DNA from: Arthrobacter sp. StoSoilB22
Lineage (GTDB): Bacteria; Actinomycetota; Actinomycetes; Actinomycetales; Micrococcaceae
Length of the DNA stretch: 64,000 bases
Assembly: GCF_019977315.1 (NCBI RefSeq)
Contig: NZ_AP024652.1
Location: 1,240,001-1,304,000 of the forward strand
Direction of reading: 5' to 3'
Program-made: the position numbers and the translations under genes
Notes under the pieces: generated by a model
Databases searched by the model: none
Seen by the model: the letters and a program-made list of their open reading frames with translations, nothing else
Told to the model about the DNA's origin: nothing
In this document: positions 17,854 to 26,377 of the stretch, piece by piece
How positions within the stretch are numbered: position 1 is the first letter of the stretch
Layout: each line of letters opens with the position of its first letter

Positions 17854-18865
17854 GCTGGCAAAACTCAAACTCCAGCTTCTCCGCAAGAGGCAGGAATGGG
17901 GCTCTGCGAAGCGCACGGGCGGGGGACTGCCAAAGAAAGCCGGCGCATTCTTTGCGCTCGTCCTCGCCAGGCTTAACACGATCCGTCCCCTGCGCTCCTT
18001 TCAGCACTACACGCGCCAGCACGGGCCACTCCTGGCGGCCGGTATCGGCTTCAACATGTTCTTCTCCGTGACCGGTTTGCTCACCACCGGCTTCGCCATC
18101 GCAGGGATCGTGTTGGGTGGCAACCCTGCCCTGCAGGACGCCGTCATCGACAGTGTTGCAGCGGCTGCCCCCGGACTCCTGCAGGTGGACGGCGGCGAAG
18201 GACTGGTGGATCCACAATCCTTGCTCAACCCGTCCGGACTTGGATGGACAGCCCTCATCGCAGCGGTTGTGACGGTCTTCGTGTCCCTTGGCTGGATCGC
18301 CAGCATCAGGGAAGGGCTCCGGGGGGTCATGGAGGCTGACCCTTTGGTGCGCAACCCCATCCTTCAAAAACTCATTGATGCCAGCACCTTGCTGCTCCTC
18401 GGCGTCATCCTTGTCATCAGCGCAGGCGTCTCGCTCGTCTTTGGTACGGCGGCCGACTGGTTCATCGCTTTGCTCAACCTGGACGAGGGCATCACCGAGC
18501 CTATAGCGGCCACCGTGAAGATTGTGGTTCCGCTCCTGCTGAACTGCGCGACGGCGGCCGTACTGTTCAGGATTGCCGGTGGCCTGAAGCTGGGGCGCCG
18601 TGCGTTCCTGGAGGGCGTGGTGCTGGCGGGTGTCGGCACCACGGTCCTGCAGTTCTTCAGCACCGAACTTCTGGCACGTTCCGGAAACAATCCGGTGCTG
18701 GCGTCGTTTGCCATCATCATCGGCCTGCTCATCTGGTTCAACCTTGTGAGCCAGGTGTATCTCGTCTCGGCGTCATGGTCAGCAATCCGCGAGGCTGACA
18801 CGGAGTCGGGGGGTTCCCCGCACAAGAAAGTCCTCGGCTCGCGTCGAGTAGCGCCCCGCACCTGA
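17780..18865 (+). CDS. YihY/BrkB-family inner-membrane protein
   Basis: This is a multi-pass membrane protein of the YihY/UPF0761 family. The family core runs through HGPLLAAGIGFNMFFSVTG, ALIAAVVTVFVSLGWIASIREGLR, LLLGVILVISAGVSLVFG and FAIIIGLLIWFNLVSQVYLVSASW, about six hydrophobic segments. The frame extends to 17456 inside the upstream gene, but nothing there resembles the family. TTG 17780 is preceded by GGGAAGAG at 7 bases and gives 361 residues; ATG 17747 is the alternative. Either way the start lies inside the 2H phosphoesterase gene, so translation is coupled. The biochemical role of the family is unsettled. Confidence 0.82.
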   Translation: MAAILTRNSKRIQATEADVPPLPTELAKLKLQLLRKRQEWGSAKRTGGGLPKKAGAFFALVLARLNTIRPLRSFQHYTRQHGPLLAAGIGFNMFFSVTGLLTTGFAIAGIVLGGNPALQDAVIDSVAAAAPGLLQVDGGEGLVDPQSLLNPSGLGWTALIAAVVTVFVSLGWIASIREGLRGVMEADPLVRNPILQKLIDASTLLLLGVILVISAGVSLVFGTAADWFIALLNLDEGITEPIAATVKIVVPLLLNCATAAVLFRIAGGLKLGRRAFLEGVVLAGVGTTVLQFFSTELLARSGNNPVLASFAIIIGLLIWFNLVSQVYLVSASWSAIREADTESGGSPHKKVLGSRRVAPRT

Positions 18866-18878
18866 TCTGGAGGCCGCC

Positions 18879-19031
18879 ATGAACAACCCACTGTGGATCG
18901 CTTGCCTCCTCGGAGCTGCGGCCGGACTCATCGTTGGCCAGTTGGTGTTCAAGTCACCCTTTTTGGGCATCCTCATTGGGGTTGGCCTAGGTGCCTTGGT
19001 AGGCGCAGCAGTGGGCCCCCGACGAGGATAG
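18879..19031 (+). CDS. 50-residue hydrophobic membrane peptide
   Basis: A small ORF starts at an ATG with CTGGAGG 5 bases upstream, 13 bases after the yihY-like stop. The product has two short hydrophobic stretches (WIACLLGAAAGLIVGQLVF and FLGILIGVGLGALVGAAVG) rich in glycine, and ends in PRRG. The good ribosome-binding site, biased codon use and glycine-zipper pattern support a real membrane protein. I recognise no family. It sits at the end of the trpS operon, facing a convergent hydrolase gene. Confidence 0.6.
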   Translation: MNNPLWIACLLGAAAGLIVGQLVFKSPFLGILIGVGLGALVGAAVGPRRG

Positions 19032-19084
19032 CGGAGGTGCTTGGCCCCCGCTCTGCTGCTACCTACTTGGACGGGTACGGGCCT

Positions 19085-19861
19085 TTAGTGGGAGTCGCGG
19101 ACTTCCATGTAGGGGTCTGCCCATGCACCGATGATGCGCGCTACCCGTGCTGCCTGGCCCCTACCGGTCAGGAGGTGCTCGCTTCCCTCGAGGGAGATGA
19201 AACTCCGGGGATGGCGGGCAGTCTGGAAAATTTCGCTGGCGTTATCGATCCCCACGGTGTTGTCAGTGGGGGAGTGCATCACCATCAAGGGCTTGTGCAG
19301 GGTGCGGATGCAGTCACGCAGGTCAGCGCGTTCCACGTCCTCCACAAAGTGGCGCCGAACCTCCATGGGGCGTCCACCAAGGTCCACCACGGCGCTGCCA
19401 TCCCGGAGGATGTCCTCGATCTCGGTGTCGAACATGTGCTCCACATGCTTGGGTTCGTAGGGCGCGGCAACCGTCACCACGGCATTGAGTCCGGGAATGT
19501 CGCGCGCTGCGGCCAATACAGCGGCACCCCCGAACGAGTGGCCAACCAGCAAAGAAATGCCCCGGCCCTGCTCCTGCATGAACCCGGCAGCGAGGATGGT
19601 GTCGGCCACCTTGACGCTGAAGGATCCAGCCGACCACTCACCGGCAGAGCCACCCAGCCCCAGGTTGTCAAAGCGAAGCATGCCGATTCCCTGGTCCGCC
19701 AGGCCCTTGCAGATGCGCGATGCTGCAGGGCTGTCCTTGCCAAGGGTCAGGCCATGCGAGTACAAGCCCCAGCCGCGGACAGGACCTTCCGGGACGTCGA
19801 TGATGCCGGCCAGGGTGTCGCCGGTGCTTCCCGTGAAGCTGATCTTCTCAGAGCGTGACAC
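19085..19861 (-). CDS. Alpha/beta hydrolase
   Basis: This 258-residue alpha/beta-fold hydrolase has its nucleophile in VGHSFGG. An HG oxyanion element is in YSHGLTLGKDS, the acid region is near MHSPTDNTVGID and the catalytic His is in EGSEHLLTG. The pattern fits the small esterase-like hydrolases found alone or fused to OsmC domains; no OsmC domain is present here. GTG 19861 has AAGGAGA 6 bases upstream; a longer frame adds 30 atypical residues. It lies downstream of sdhB but is separated by a strong hairpin. The substrate is unknown. Confidence 0.85.
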   Translation of the reverse strand: MSRSEKISFTGSTGDTLAGIIDVPEGPVRGWGLYSHGLTLGKDSPAASRICKGLADQGIGMLRFDNLGLGGSAGEWSAGSFSVKVADTILAAGFMQEQGRGISLLVGHSFGGAAVLAAARDIPGLNAVVTVAAPYEPKHVEHMFDTEIEDILRDGSAVVDLGGRPMEVRRHFVEDVERADLRDCIRTLHKPLMVMHSPTDNTVGIDNASEIFQTARHPRSFISLEGSEHLLTGRGQAARVARIIGAWADPYMEVRDSH

Positions 19862-19935
19862 GCTGGTCTCCTTGTCTTGCCAGCACCGGTTGCGGTGGTG
19901 GATGGGCGTCTGTGGACTGGTACGGCACTGGATTA

Positions 19936-19983
19936 ACGACGACGGCGCCACTCACCATCAGTGGTGAGCGGCGCCGTCGTCGT
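19936..19983 (-). terminator. Hairpin terminating the sdh operon
   Basis: The 22-base arms ACGACGACGGCGCC(A/G)CTCACCA pair with a single mismatch around a 4-base loop. It lies 26 bases beyond the sdhB stop and upstream of the hydrolase gene. Confidence 0.7.
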
Positions 19984-20008
19984 GCTGTTCTTGAAAGAAA
20001 CTGCTGAA

Positions 20009-20791
20009 CTAGATCTTGCGGGCCAGGATGGCCTGCTTGACCTCGGCGATTGCCTGGGTTACCTGGATGCCGCGGGGGCATGCTTCCGAGCAGTTGAAGG
20101 TGGTGCGGCAACGCCACACGCCTTCTTTGTCGTTCAGGATCTCAAGGCGCATGTCGCCAGCGTCATCGCGCGAATCAAAGATGAAGCGGTGGGCGTTGAC
20201 GATCGCGGCCGGACCAAAGTACTGGCCGTCGGTCCAGAAGACCGGGCAGGACGAGGTGCAGGCAGCGCAAAGGATGCACTTGGTGGTGTCATCAAAGCGC
20301 TCACGGTCCTCAACGGACTGCAGACGTTCCTTGGTGGGCTCGTGGCCCTTGTTGATCAGGAACGGCATGACTTCGCGGAAGGACTGGAAGAAGGGTTCCA
20401 TGTCCACGATCAGGTCCTTCTCCACGGGGAGGCCCTTGATCGGCTCGACGGTGATGGGCTTGGAGGTGTCCAGGTCCTTCAGCAGCGTCTTGCAGGCGAG
20501 GCGGTTGCGGCCATTGATGCGCATGGCATCCGAGCCACACACGCCGTGGGCGCAGGAACGGCGGAAGGAAACGCTGCCGTCAATCTCCCACTTGACCTTG
20601 TGGAGGGCATCCAACACGCGGTCCGTGCCGTACATGGTCAGCTTGTAATCATCCCAGCGTGCCTCTTCCGAGATTTCGGGATCGTAGCGACGCACGCGGA
20701 GCGTGATGTGGAATGTGGGGATTTCACCGTCGCCGGCAACGCTTGCCGGGAGCTCGATCTTGGAAGCGGGCTCTGCCATTTCGGTGGTCAT
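20009..20791 (-). CDS. sdhB: Succinate dehydrogenase iron-sulfur subunit
   Basis: This is the electron-transfer subunit of respiratory complex II. Three Fe-S cluster motifs are visible: SCAHGVCGSDA with a later RLACKTLL (2Fe-2S), CILCAACTSSCPVFW (4Fe-4S) and CRTTFNCSEACPRG (3Fe-4S plus the last 4Fe-4S ligand). The 260-residue length is normal. Its ATG overlaps the sdhA stop by one base (TAATG). It is the last gene of sdhCDAB and faces the membrane anchor at the cytoplasmic side. Confidence 0.97.
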   Translation of the reverse strand: MTTEMAEPASKIELPASVAGDGEIPTFHITLRVRRYDPEISEEARWDDYKLTMYGTDRVLDALHKVKWEIDGSVSFRRSCAHGVCGSDAMRINGRNRLACKTLLKDLDTSKPITVEPIKGLPVEKDLIVDMEPFFQSFREVMPFLINKGHEPTKERLQSVEDRERFDDTTKCILCAACTSSCPVFWTDGQYFGPAAIVNAHRFIFDSRDDAGDMRLEILNDKEGVWRCRTTFNCSEACPRGIQVTQAIAEVKQAILARKI

Positions 20792-22590
20792 TAGTACTTA
20801 CGCTCCATCGGCTCGTAACGGGTAAAGATCACGGGCTTCGTCTCAAGACGGATGCCCGCAACAGATTCCGCCGAGGAGTCGACGGTGACGGAAGTGTCCA
20901 GGTAAGCCATGGAGTGCTTCATGAACTTTTCGTCATTGCGGTCCGGGAAGTCCTCGCGGTAGTGGCCACCACGTGACTCTTCACGGTGCAGTGCACCAAC
21001 GGTCATGACCTTGGCCATGTCCAGGAGGAAGCCCAGCTCCACTGCTTCCAGGAGATCCAGGTTGAAGCGCTTGCCCTTGTCCTGAACCGTGACGTGCTTG
21101 TACCGCTCTTCGAAGGAAGCGATGTCGCGGAGGACCTGCTCCAGGGATTCCTTGGTGCGGAACACCTGCATGTTGGCGTCCATGGTGTCCTGCAGTTCCT
21201 TGCGTATCTGCGCCACACGCTCGGTGCCGTTGCCTTCCAGCAAGCCGCTGAGGATGCCACGGGTCATTGCCTCGGGGTCCTCGGGGAGCTCAACAAAGTC
21301 AGCTGTCTTGGAGTACTCCGCAGCGGCGATACCGGCGCGCTTACCGAAGACGTTGATGTCCAGGAGCGAGTTGGTGCCGAGGCGGTTGGAACCGTGTACG
21401 GAGACACAAGCAACTTCACCGGCTGCGTAGAGGCCCGGGACGATGGTGTCGTTGTCCTGGAGCACCTCAGTGGTGATGTTGGTGGGGATGCCGCCCATGG
21501 CGTAGTGCGCGGTGGGGAACACGGGGACGGGATCCGTGAACGGTTCCACACCAAGGTAGGTGCGGGCGAACTCCGTAATGTCCGGAAGTTTGGCCTCGAT
21601 GTGGGCAGGCTCAAGGTGCGTCAGGTCCAGGAGGACGTAGTCCTTGTTAGGACCACAACCGCGGCCTTCACGCACTTCGTTGGCCATGGCGCGGGCCACG
21701 ATGTCACGGGGTGCAAGGTCCTTGATGGTGGGGGCGTAGCGCTCCATGAAGCGCTCACCCTCGGAGTTACGCAGGATGGCACCTTCACCACGTGCACCCT
21801 CTGTCAGGAGGATGCCCAGGCCGGCAAGGCCGGTCGGGTGGAACTGGAAGAACTCCATGTCTTCCAGGGGGATACCGCGGCGGAACGCAATGCCCATGCC
21901 GTCGCCCGTGAGGGTGTGGGCGTTGGACGTGGTCTTGAAGACCTTGCCGGCGCCACCCGAGGCGAACACTACGGACTTGGCCTGGAAGACGTGCAGTTCA
22001 CCGGAGGCGAGGTCATAGGAGACAACGCCGGCAACACGCTTCTGCTTGTACGGGGTACCGTCTTCGCGCACTGCGTCTTCTTCGACGATCAGCAGGTCAA
22101 GGACGTAGTACTCGTTGTAGAACTCAACGTTGTGCTTGACGCAGTTTTGGTACAGCGTCTGAAGGATCATGTGACCGGTACGGTCAGCTGCGTAACATGC
22201 ACGGCGGACTGGAGCCTTGCCGTGGTCACGGGTGTGGCCACCGAAGCGGCGCTGGTCAATCCGGCCCTCGGGCGTGCGGTTGAACGGAAGGCCCATCTTT
22301 TCCAGGTCCAACACGGCGTCAATGGCTTCCTTCGCCATGACCTCGGCGGCATCCTGGTCAACCAGGTAGTCGCCACCCTTGATGGTGTCAAAGGTGTGCC
22401 ACTCCCAGTTGTCCTCTTCGACGTTGGCCAGTGCTGCGCACATTCCACCCTGGGCTGCACCTGTGTGCGAGCGGGTGGGATAGAGCTTGGTCAGTACCGC
22501 GGTGCGTGCTCGCTGACCGGATTCGATCGCGGCGCGCATGCCGGCGCCACCTGCACCGACAATGACGACGTCGTACTTATGGACCTGCAT
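20791..22590 (-). CDS. sdhA: Succinate dehydrogenase flavoprotein subunit
   Basis: This catalytic subunit oxidises succinate to fumarate with covalently bound FAD. The nucleotide motif [13 protein letters not shown] is at residues 8-20, and the FAD-linked His is H42 in [35 protein letters not shown] and the C-terminal capping segment with [15 protein letters not shown] are intact. The ATG at 22590 follows a GAGAGAG purine tract and gives 599 residues; an in-frame TTG seven codons earlier is unlikely. About 100 bases separate it from sdhD. Confidence 0.97.
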   Translation of the reverse strand: MQVHKYDVVIVGAGGAGMRAAIESGQRARTAVLTKLYPTRSHTGAAQGGMCAALANVEEDNWEWHTFDTIKGGDYLVDQDAAEVMAKEAIDAVLDLEKMGLPFNRTPEGRIDQRRFGGHTRDHGKAPVRRACYAADRTGHMILQTLYQNCVKHNVEFYNEYYVLDLLIVEEDAVREDGTPYKQKRVAGVVSYDLASGELHVFQAKSVVFASGGAGKVFKTTSNAHTLTGDGMGIAFRRGIPLEDMEFFQFHPTGLAGLGILLTEGARGEGAILRNSEGERFMERYAPTIKDLAPRDIVARAMANEVREGRGCGPNKDYVLLDLTHLEPAHIEAKLPDITEFARTYLGVEPFTDPVPVFPTAHYAMGGIPTNITTEVLQDNDTIVPGLYAAGEVACVSVHGSNRLGTNSLLDINVFGKRAGIAAAEYSKTADFVELPEDPEAMTRGILSGLLEGNGTERVAQIRKELQDTMDANMQVFRTKESLEQVLRDIASFEERYKHVTVQDKGKRFNLDLLEAVELGFLLDMAKVMTVGALHREESRGGHYREDFPDRNDEKFMKHSMAYLDTSVTVDSSAESVAGIRLETKPVIFTRYEPMERKY

Positions 22591-22690
22591 ACCAGATGCT
22601 CTCTCTTTCAAAAATTCAGATGGTCGGCGGAGGCTGCTCCGCTACGTCAGGCGAACCGGTTCACTCGGGGGAGTAACCCGGAAGGCGCCG

Positions 22691-23167
22691 CTACGGGGCC
22701 GGGCAGAAACCGCCAGGCAACTGAACGCCGTCGACGACGGGGCACGGGTTGAAGGTGAAGATCACCAGCGTGCCAAGGATGATGATGACCAAGGTGGCCG
22801 CGTAGAGGACCATCTTCAGCCAGAAGCGCGTGGAATCCTTCTCGGCGTAGTCGTTGATGATGGTGCGGACACCGTTGGTGCCGTGCAACATGGCAAGCCA
22901 CAGCATGGCCAGGTCCCAGAACTGCCAGAAAGGATCGGCCCACTTGCCGGCTACGAAACCGAAGTCGATCGCATGGATGCCCTCGCCTACCAGCAGGTTC
23001 ACGAACAGGTGGCCGAAGATCAGCACCACCAGGACGATGCCGGAGAGGCGCATGAAGAGCCAGGCGATCATTTCGAAGTTGCCACGGCTGGTGCCGGTGC
23101 GGTTGTACTTCGGTGCGATCTTGCCGCTCCCGATTTTTCCACTGCGTGGGGATTCGATGGTTGTCAT
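22691..23167 (-). CDS. sdhD: Succinate dehydrogenase membrane anchor subunit
   Basis: This 158-residue hydrophobic anchor has three transmembrane helices (roughly residues 34-56, 78-97 and 118-140). Helix two ends in LAMLHGTNGVRTIINDYA, the conserved heme/quinone-site block of the SdhD family. It follows sdhC by 3 bases. Separate SdhC and SdhD with probable heme ligands indicate a heme-containing, menaquinone-type complex II, consistent with an actinobacterium. The polar N-terminal tail (about 30 residues) is longer than in enterobacteria. Confidence 0.92.
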   Translation of the reverse strand: MTTIESPRSGKIGSGKIAPKYNRTGTSRGNFEMIAWLFMRLSGIVLVVLIFGHLFVNLLVGEGIHAIDFGFVAGKWADPFWQFWDLAMLWLAMLHGTNGVRTIINDYAEKDSTRFWLKMVLYAATLVIIILGTLVIFTFNPCPVVDGVQLPGGFCPAP

Positions 23168-23170
23168 GGC

Positions 23171-23551
23171 TTAGTGGCCTCCCAGCGCGAGGGAAAGGTG
23201 GCGGATAGCGAAGCCTGCGAACGTGACAAGCCACAGTGCAAGCACGACCCACAGCAGCTGGCGCTGGTACTTCGCGCCCTTCTTCCAGAAGTCGATGGCA
23301 ATCACACGCAGGCCGTTGAAGGCGTGGAAGATGATCGCGGCGACCAGGCCCGTTTCACCCAGGGCCATGAGGGGGTTCTTGTAGGCGCCAATGACGGCGG
23401 TGTAGGCCTCAGGGGACACGCGCACCAATGAGGTGTCCAGCACATGGACCAACAAGAAGAAAAAGATCACTACACCTGTAATGCGGTGTCCAACCCAGGA
23501 CCACATGCCTTCACGGCCGCGGTACAAGGTGCCAGCTGGTTTTGTCGGCAC
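23171..23551 (-). CDS. sdhC: Succinate dehydrogenase cytochrome b556 subunit
   Basis: This 126-residue anchor subunit has three helices. WSWVGHRITGVVIFFFLLVHVLD contains the SdhC signature HR-TG and IIFHAFNGLRVIAID the second conserved His block, the probable heme ligand. The GTG start is preceded by AGGAAGG at about 8 bases. It is the first gene of the sdhCDAB operon, whose promoter lies in the gap towards manC. Confidence 0.92.
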   Translation of the reverse strand: MPTKPAGTLYRGREGMWSWVGHRITGVVIFFFLLVHVLDTSLVRVSPEAYTAVIGAYKNPLMALGETGLVAAIIFHAFNGLRVIAIDFWKKGAKYQRQLLWVVLALWLVTFAGFAIRHLSLALGGH

Positions 23552-23640
23552 TGATTAAACCTTCCTGCAACACAGCGGCGCTGGCATGGGATCCACGCGG
23601 GGGGAACGCCTGCTGCGAGAGCACTCGTAGCTCACGCCTA

Positions 23641-23669
23641 AATCTAGGCTTCGCTAACAGCATATTCAA
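23641..23669 (-). promoter_or_regulatory. Predicted sdhCDAB promoter
   Basis: On the minus strand, TTGAAT (23664-23669) and TAGATT (23641-23646) are spaced by exactly 17 bases, about 90 bases upstream of sdhC. A small inverted repeat GCCTA-AATC-TAGGC (23636-23649) overlaps the -10 and could be an operator. The rest of the sdhC-manC gap holds a CACACGTGTG palindrome at 23753-23762. Confidence 0.5.
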
Positions 23670-23793
23670 TTTAGGACGGGCTTCTCTCCTTGTTAATTCC
23701 ATGTTTCCTGCCGATATTCAGGCGATTTTTGGGAACTGGCTGAGACGAACGCCACACGTGTGTCCTGCTGCAGGGCTTCCCGCCGGCACAGGA

Positions 23794-23799
23794 TAAAGT
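23794..23799 (+). promoter_or_regulatory. -10 element, leaderless manC
   Basis: TAAAGT, then GTTGCG, then the GTG at 23806. Confidence 0.55.
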
Positions 23800-23805
23800 G
23801 TTGCG

Positions 23806-24939
23806 GTGAGTACAGAAGACGCGAAATACCCGGAATCGCCATTGAACCGCTTCCATGCGGTTATTCCGGCGGGCGGTGTGGGGACCCGGCTATGGCCACT
23901 CTCGCGTGCCGCTGCGCCCAAGTTCCTCCACGATCTGACCGGTTCCGGCAGCACGTTGTTGAGGGCTACCTATGACCGCCTGGAACCGCTGGCCGGTGAA
24001 CGGGTCCTTGTTGTTACCGGTGAGGCGCACCGCGCCGCCGTGTGCCGCCAACTCCCCGAAATAGGTGACGACGAACTGGTGCTGGAGAGCGAGCCCAAGG
24101 ACTCCGGCGCTGCAATCGGCCTTGCCGCCGCCATCCTTTACCGCCGCGATCCTGACACCATCATGGGTTCGTTCGCTGCAGACCAGGTCATCAGCCCGGA
24201 CGATCTCTTCCTGGAGACCGTGCGCGAGGCAATCTTTACCGCGGCCACTGGCAAGATTGTCACCATCGGCATCAAGCCCACCCATCCCTCTACCGGATTC
24301 GGTTACATCCGCTCCGGTGCGGCCCTGAACGTGGAAGGCGCCCCGAACGCGCTTGCTGTTGCGGAGTTCGTGGAAAAGCCCAGCCAGGAAGTGGCCAACA
24401 AATACGTCGAGGCAGGGGATTACGTCTGGAACGCGGGCATGTTCGTTGCCCCCGTGGCGCTTATGCTCCGGCACCTTGAGGCCAATCAGCCTGAACTGTT
24501 CAAGGGCCTTCAGGAAATCGCTGAGGCCTGGGATACGCCGCAGCGCGCCGAAGTGACCTCGCGCGTGTGGCCAACACTGCCGAAAATCGCCATTGATTAC
24601 GCTGTGGCGGAGCCAGCAGCGGAAGCCGGCGATGTCGCCGTCGTGCCTGGTACTTTCCGATGGGACGACGTTGGCGACTTCGCCGCGATCGGCCGCCTTA
24701 ACAACGCAGGCGACGTCGACGAAGTGACGGTGCTGGGTGAGGGGGCCCGTGTGTTCGCCGAGAACGCCAGCGGCGTGGTGGTCTCCGATACCAAGCGCGT
24801 TATTGCCTTGATCGGCATCAAGGACGTGGTCATTGTGGACACGCCGGACGCGCTCCTTGTCACCACCAAGGAACACGCGCAACTGGTCAAGGGCACTGTT
24901 GACGCCTTGAAGGCCAGCGGCGATACGGACGTGCTGTAG
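23806..24939 (+). CDS. manC: Mannose-1-phosphate guanylyltransferase
   Basis: This enzyme makes GDP-mannose from GTP and mannose-1-phosphate for glycan and mannolipid synthesis. The nucleotidyltransferase signature VIPAGGVGTRLWPLSR is at about residues 19-34. The sugar-binding region includes GIKPTHPSTGFGYI and FVEKPSQEVA, and a late KIAIDYAVAEPA block with FRWDDVGDF matches the family. At 377 residues it is the short, monofunctional form without the fused isomerase cupin. The GTG start has a leaderless-type -10, and a strong terminator follows. Confidence 0.93.
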   Translation: MSTEDAKYPESPLNRFHAVIPAGGVGTRLWPLSRAAAPKFLHDLTGSGSTLLRATYDRLEPLAGERVLVVTGEAHRAAVCRQLPEIGDDELVLESEPKDSGAAIGLAAAILYRRDPDTIMGSFAADQVISPDDLFLETVREAIFTAATGKIVTIGIKPTHPSTGFGYIRSGAALNVEGAPNALAVAEFVEKPSQEVANKYVEAGDYVWNAGMFVAPVALMLRHLEANQPELFKGLQEIAEAWDTPQRAEVTSRVWPTLPKIAIDYAVAEPAAEAGDVAVVPGTFRWDDVGDFAAIGRLNNAGDVDEVTVLGEGARVFAENASGVVVSDTKRVIALIGIKDVVIVDTPDALLVTTKEHAQLVKGTVDALKASGDTDVL

Positions 24940-24958
24940 TACTTCTGCTTATACCGTG

Positions 24959-25020
24959 AGCCACCTCTTTGGTTGTCCTGCGTCTGAACGCAGCGTAACC
25001 AAGAGGTGGCTTTCGTTCTT
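24959..25020 (+). terminator. Rho-independent terminator of manC
   Basis: AGCCACCTCTTTGGTT pairs with AACCAAGAGGTGGCT, with a small internal CTGCGT/ACGCAG stem in the loop, followed by a T-rich tail (TTTCGTTCTT). Confidence 0.8.
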
Positions 25021-25037
25021 CAGGTGCCGCGCATGGC

Positions 25038-25043
25038 TAGAGT
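25038..25043 (+). promoter_or_regulatory. -10 element, leaderless amidohydrolase gene
   Basis: TAGAGT, then TGTGAC, then the GTG at 25050. Confidence 0.55.
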
Positions 25044-25049
25044 TGTGAC

Positions 25050-26255
25050 GTGCGCAATTACACGACTGAAACCGAGCCCGCTCCCGTTGTGAGTCCTTGG
25101 GTTGATGAACTGCTCCCCGGACTGATCGAGTTCAGGAGGGACCTCCACGCGCACCCGGAGTTGTCCTTTAAGGAATTCCGCACCACGGACAAGCTCGTGG
25201 AGCGGCTGGAAGCAGCCGGGCTGAAGCCGCGGCGTCTGGATGAGACCGGACTGACGGTTGACGTGGGTGAGGGCCCCATTGCCACTGCCCTTCGCGGGGA
25301 CATCGACGCATTGCCGATCATTGAGGAAACCGGCCTGCCCTTCGCGTCGAAGAACCATGGCGTTACGCATGCGTGCGGGCATGACGTCCACACCACCGCC
25401 ATGCTGGGCATCGCCTTGACGCTGCAGCGGATGCACAAGAACAACCCGCTGGGTGGCACGGTACGGATCATCTTCCAGCCGGCCGAGGAAACCATGCCGG
25501 GCGGCGCCCTGTCCTGCATTGAGCAGGGTGTGCTTGAGGGCGTGCCGCGCATCCTTGCGCTGCACTGCGATCCGAGGATTAATGTGGGGCAGATCGGCAC
25601 CCGCATTGGTGCCATCACTTCGGCCTCGGACACCATCAAAATTGAGCTTTCCGGCCGCGGCGGCCACACATCACGGCCGCATCTGACCGAGGACCTTGTG
25701 TTCGCGTTGGCCCAGATTGCGGTCAATGTGCCGGCAGTGCTTTCCCGCCGGGTGGATGTCCGCAGCGGTGTGTCGGTGGTGTGGGGCCAAATTTCCGCTG
25801 GTTCCGCGCCGAATGCCATACCGGGCTCCGGCTATATGGCGGGGACCATGCGCTGCCTGGACCGTGATGCCTGGCATAGCGCGGGGGAGTTGCTGGACGA
25901 CGTGGTCCGGCAGGTTGCCGCGCCCTACGGCGTTGATGTGCACCTGGAACACACCCGCGGTGTGCCGCCCGTGGTGAACTCTGAGCATGAGACCGCCCTC
26001 ATTGAAGCCTCTGCCCGCGCTGAGCTGGGTGAGAACGCAGTGGTCCTCACGCCGCAGTCCATGGGTGGCGAGGACTTCGCCTGGTTCCTTGCCGACATTC
26101 CGGGTGCCATGATGCGCCTGGGCACGCACACTCCTGGCGGCGAAGAGTACGACCTCCACCGCGGTGACTTCATTGTTGACGAGCGCGCCCTCGGATACGC
26201 CATCCGCGTCCTGACCGCCGCCGCCCTCCGCACCATCCGCGACCTCGAGCAGTAA
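25050..26255 (+). CDS. M20-family metal-dependent amidohydrolase
   Basis: This cytosolic aminoacylase/hippurate-hydrolase type enzyme should cleave N-acyl amino acids. Family blocks are LHAHPELSFKEF, LRGDIDALPI, ACGHDVHTTAMLG (metal His/Asp), FQPAEE (catalytic Glu) and a dimerisation domain starting near SGRGGHTSRPH. MGGEDFAWFL supplies the last metal ligand. At 401 residues it is of normal length. IAA-amino-acid hydrolases belong to the same family, but nothing here selects that substrate. The GTG start is supported by the adjacent -10 hexamer. A dispersed palindrome begins right after the stop. Confidence 0.9.
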   Translation: MRNYTTETEPAPVVSPWVDELLPGLIEFRRDLHAHPELSFKEFRTTDKLVERLEAAGLKPRRLDETGLTVDVGEGPIATALRGDIDALPIIEETGLPFASKNHGVTHACGHDVHTTAMLGIALTLQRMHKNNPLGGTVRIIFQPAEETMPGGALSCIEQGVLEGVPRILALHCDPRINVGQIGTRIGAITSASDTIKIELSGRGGHTSRPHLTEDLVFALAQIAVNVPAVLSRRVDVRSGVSVVWGQISAGSAPNAIPGSGYMAGTMRCLDRDAWHSAGELLDDVVRQVAAPYGVDVHLEHTRGVPPVVNSEHETALIEASARAELGENAVVLTPQSMGGEDFAWFLADIPGAMMRLGTHTPGGEEYDLHRGDFIVDERALGYAIRVLTAAALRTIRDLEQ

Positions 26256-26324
26256 ACCCAACTAAGTCCGCAGTTAAGCGCGTTTTGACCCTCAAAACGC
26301 GCTTAACTGCGACTCAGTTGGGTT
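26256..26324. repeat. Dispersed gene-end palindrome, copy 2
   Basis: This almost perfect 69-bp palindrome has outer boxes ACCCAACTAAG and CTCAGTTGGGT and an inner stem CGCAGTTAAGCGCGTTTTGA against its complement around CCC. It starts at the base after the amidohydrolase stop codon and may also act as its terminator. It is related to copy 1 at 6543-6613. Confidence 0.75.
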
Positions 26325-26343
26325 CTTGTGGATGGGATGAGTT

Positions 26344-26364
26344 GTGCACAATTGAATTGTGCAC
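26344..26364. promoter_or_regulatory. OhrR operator
   Basis: GTGCACAAT-TGA-ATTGTGCAC is a perfect 9-bp inverted repeat. Its core CAATTGAATTG matches the known OhrR-type operator core (CAATT-N-AATTG). It abuts the predicted -10 of ohrR, so bound repressor would block initiation. Confidence 0.8.
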
Positions 26365-26370
26365 TATCGT
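26365..26370 (+). promoter_or_regulatory. -10 element, leaderless ohrR
   Basis: TATCGT begins at the base after the operator, and 7 bases separate it from the ATG at 26378. Confidence 0.55.
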
Positions 26371-26377
26371 TTTAGTC

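Noticed and set aside
20986..22752. A 588-codon open frame on the plus strand opposite sdhA
   Set aside because: It is antisense to a fully conserved sdhA. Its product has no domain pattern, and its codon bias mirrors the third positions of the real gene.
4224..26255. An auxin pathway made of the IaaM-like oxidase and the amidohydrolase
   Set aside because: The two genes are 20 kb apart, no indole-acetamide hydrolase is nearby, and M20 amidohydrolases have many other substrates.
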